This document shows, in pieces, positions 15,462-15,796 of a stretch of 15,796 nt of DNA. Location of the stretch: the NCBI GenBank assembly GCA_029780415.1, contig JAKOYN010000134.1:1-15796 (forward strand). Direction: 5' to 3'. The notes beneath the pieces were generated by a model. It did not search any database, was not told where the DNA came from, and worked only from the letters and a program-made list of their open reading frames with translations. The translations under genes were made by a program, and so were the position numbers. Source of the stretch: RXIX01 sp003989075 (lineage in GTDB: Bacteria > Pseudomonadota > Gammaproteobacteria > Competibacterales > Competibacteraceae). Numbering within the stretch: position 1 is the first letter of the stretch; the number at the start of each line of letters is the position of its first letter.

Positions 15462-15475
15462 ATATCACTTCTCGT

Positions 15476-15495
15476 GGTAGTGGTTCAAATTTGGA
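15476..15495 (+). repeat. Putative left terminal inverted repeat of the IS1-family element
   Basis: The first bases, GGTAGTGGTTCAAATTTGGA, lie where the AT-rich gene context ends and the GC-rich element begins. The matching right repeat is not in the window, so this is inferred from position and from the GGT start common in the family. Confidence 0.45.
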
Positions 15496-15540
15496 TGTTA
15501 TAGACTGAAAGGATCAAGCTCATCCACGAAAGGTACGATC

Positions 15541-15796
15541 ATGGTAACCCTCACCTTATGCTGTCCGTACTGTGCGAGTGACCGGCTCATCCGGTACGGC
15601 GTGACGGCCAAGGGCCAGCAGCGCTATCGGTGCCGGACCTGTGGTCGGCAGCATCGCGAAAACCCCGGTTCCAATGCCTATTCGGACGCGGAACGGGAGA
15701 CCATTTTGCGGGCCTACCAGGAACGCAGCAGCCTGCGAGGGCTCAGTCGCACCTTTGGCGTATCGCGCAACACGGTCACCGCCTGGCTGAAAAAAA
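15541..15796 (+). CDS. IS1-family transposase, N-terminal part (InsA-like)
   Basis: The 85 visible codons encode an InsA-like region. A zinc ribbon with CPYC (8-11) and CRTC (31-34) around GQQRYRC is followed by a helix-turn-helix at about 65-83 (LRGLSRTFGVSRNTVTAWL). These parts bind the terminal inverted repeats. In IS1, InsA is joined to the catalytic InsB part by a -1 frameshift on a run of A. The visible sequence ends CTG AAA AAA A, exactly where that site sits in IS1 (HLKN region), so a frameshift or a continuous fused frame cannot be told apart here. AAAGG upstream of the ATG is a plausible ribosome binding site. Whether the element is intact is unknown. Confidence 0.85.
   Translation, partial: MVTLTLCCPYCASDRLIRYGVTAKGQQRYRCRTCGRQHRENPGSNAYSDAERETILRAYQERSSLRGLSRTFGVSRNTVTAWLKK

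Larger units (their letters stand above)
15476..15796 (+). mobile_element. IS1-family insertion sequence, left end (cut by the window edge)
   Basis: The element appears to begin at GGTAGTGGTTCAAATTTGGA (15476-15495), which resembles IS1-family terminal inverted repeats in starting with GGT. The transposase ATG follows 65 bases later, a distance usual for IS1. The right end, second inverted repeat and target duplication are outside the window, so the exact left boundary is inferred. It inserted just upstream of the ribosome binding site of the membrane-protein gene at 14022-15461. Confidence 0.75.

Overview
This window is a stretch of a cell-surface polysaccharide (O-antigen, capsule or exopolysaccharide) gene cluster. 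Apart from a partial insertion sequence at the right edge, essentially every gene encodes a glycosyltransferase, a sugar-nucleotide-type epimerase/reductase, a SAM-dependent methyltransferase or a polytopic membrane protein of the kind that decorates or transfers glycans. The central part is GC-rich with strongly GC-biased third codon positions. The right edge carries an IS1-family element. Together these fit a GC-rich proteobacterium, most likely a gammaproteobacterium; this is inference from composition and gene types, and I cannot name a species. No tRNA, rRNA, CRISPR array, phage gene or replication origin was seen.

Layout. (1) Positions 1-1600, minus strand, moderate GC: the 5' part of a family-2 glycosyltransferase (GT2), preceded by a GT4 glycosyltransferase that is broken by a single-base frameshift in a homopolymer and also lacks its N-terminal part. 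(2) Around 1570-1605, an apparent recombination junction where composition changes and two outward-reading genes are both cut. (3) Positions 1605-3231, plus strand: a possible 3' remnant of a lost gene, a DUF2304 small membrane protein and an intact GT4. (4) Positions 3197-9574, minus strand, very GC-rich: a tight five-gene operon, read from right to left, of GT2, methyltransferase-GT2 fusion, NAD-dependent epimerase/dehydratase, a membrane protein of unknown function and a polytopic GT-C-like membrane protein. Junctions range from a 7-base overlap to 6-base gaps. (5) Positions 9655-13163, plus strand: a GT2-WbsX fusion overlapping a GT4. (6) Positions 13211-15461, minus strand, AT-rich: a zinc-ribbon methyltransferase and a polytopic membrane protein. 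(7) Positions 15476 to the end: the left end of an IS1-family element, cut by the window edge at its A-rich frameshift region.

How the genes could work together: cytoplasmic GT2 and GT4 enzymes would build an oligosaccharide on a lipid carrier, the epimerase/reductase would supply or finish an unusual sugar, and the methyltransferase domains could cap or modify residues. The two large membrane proteins could add sugars on the periplasmic side from lipid-phosphate donors. No initiating sugar-phosphate transferase, Wzx flippase, Wzy polymerase or ABC exporter is recognisable here, so the window is only part of the locus. The stepwise GC change, the truncations and the IS element point to a mosaic, repeatedly rearranged locus, as is usual for surface-glycan loci. 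I did not find convincing evidence of a wholly new system. The least explained part is the membrane-protein pair at 3197-5851.
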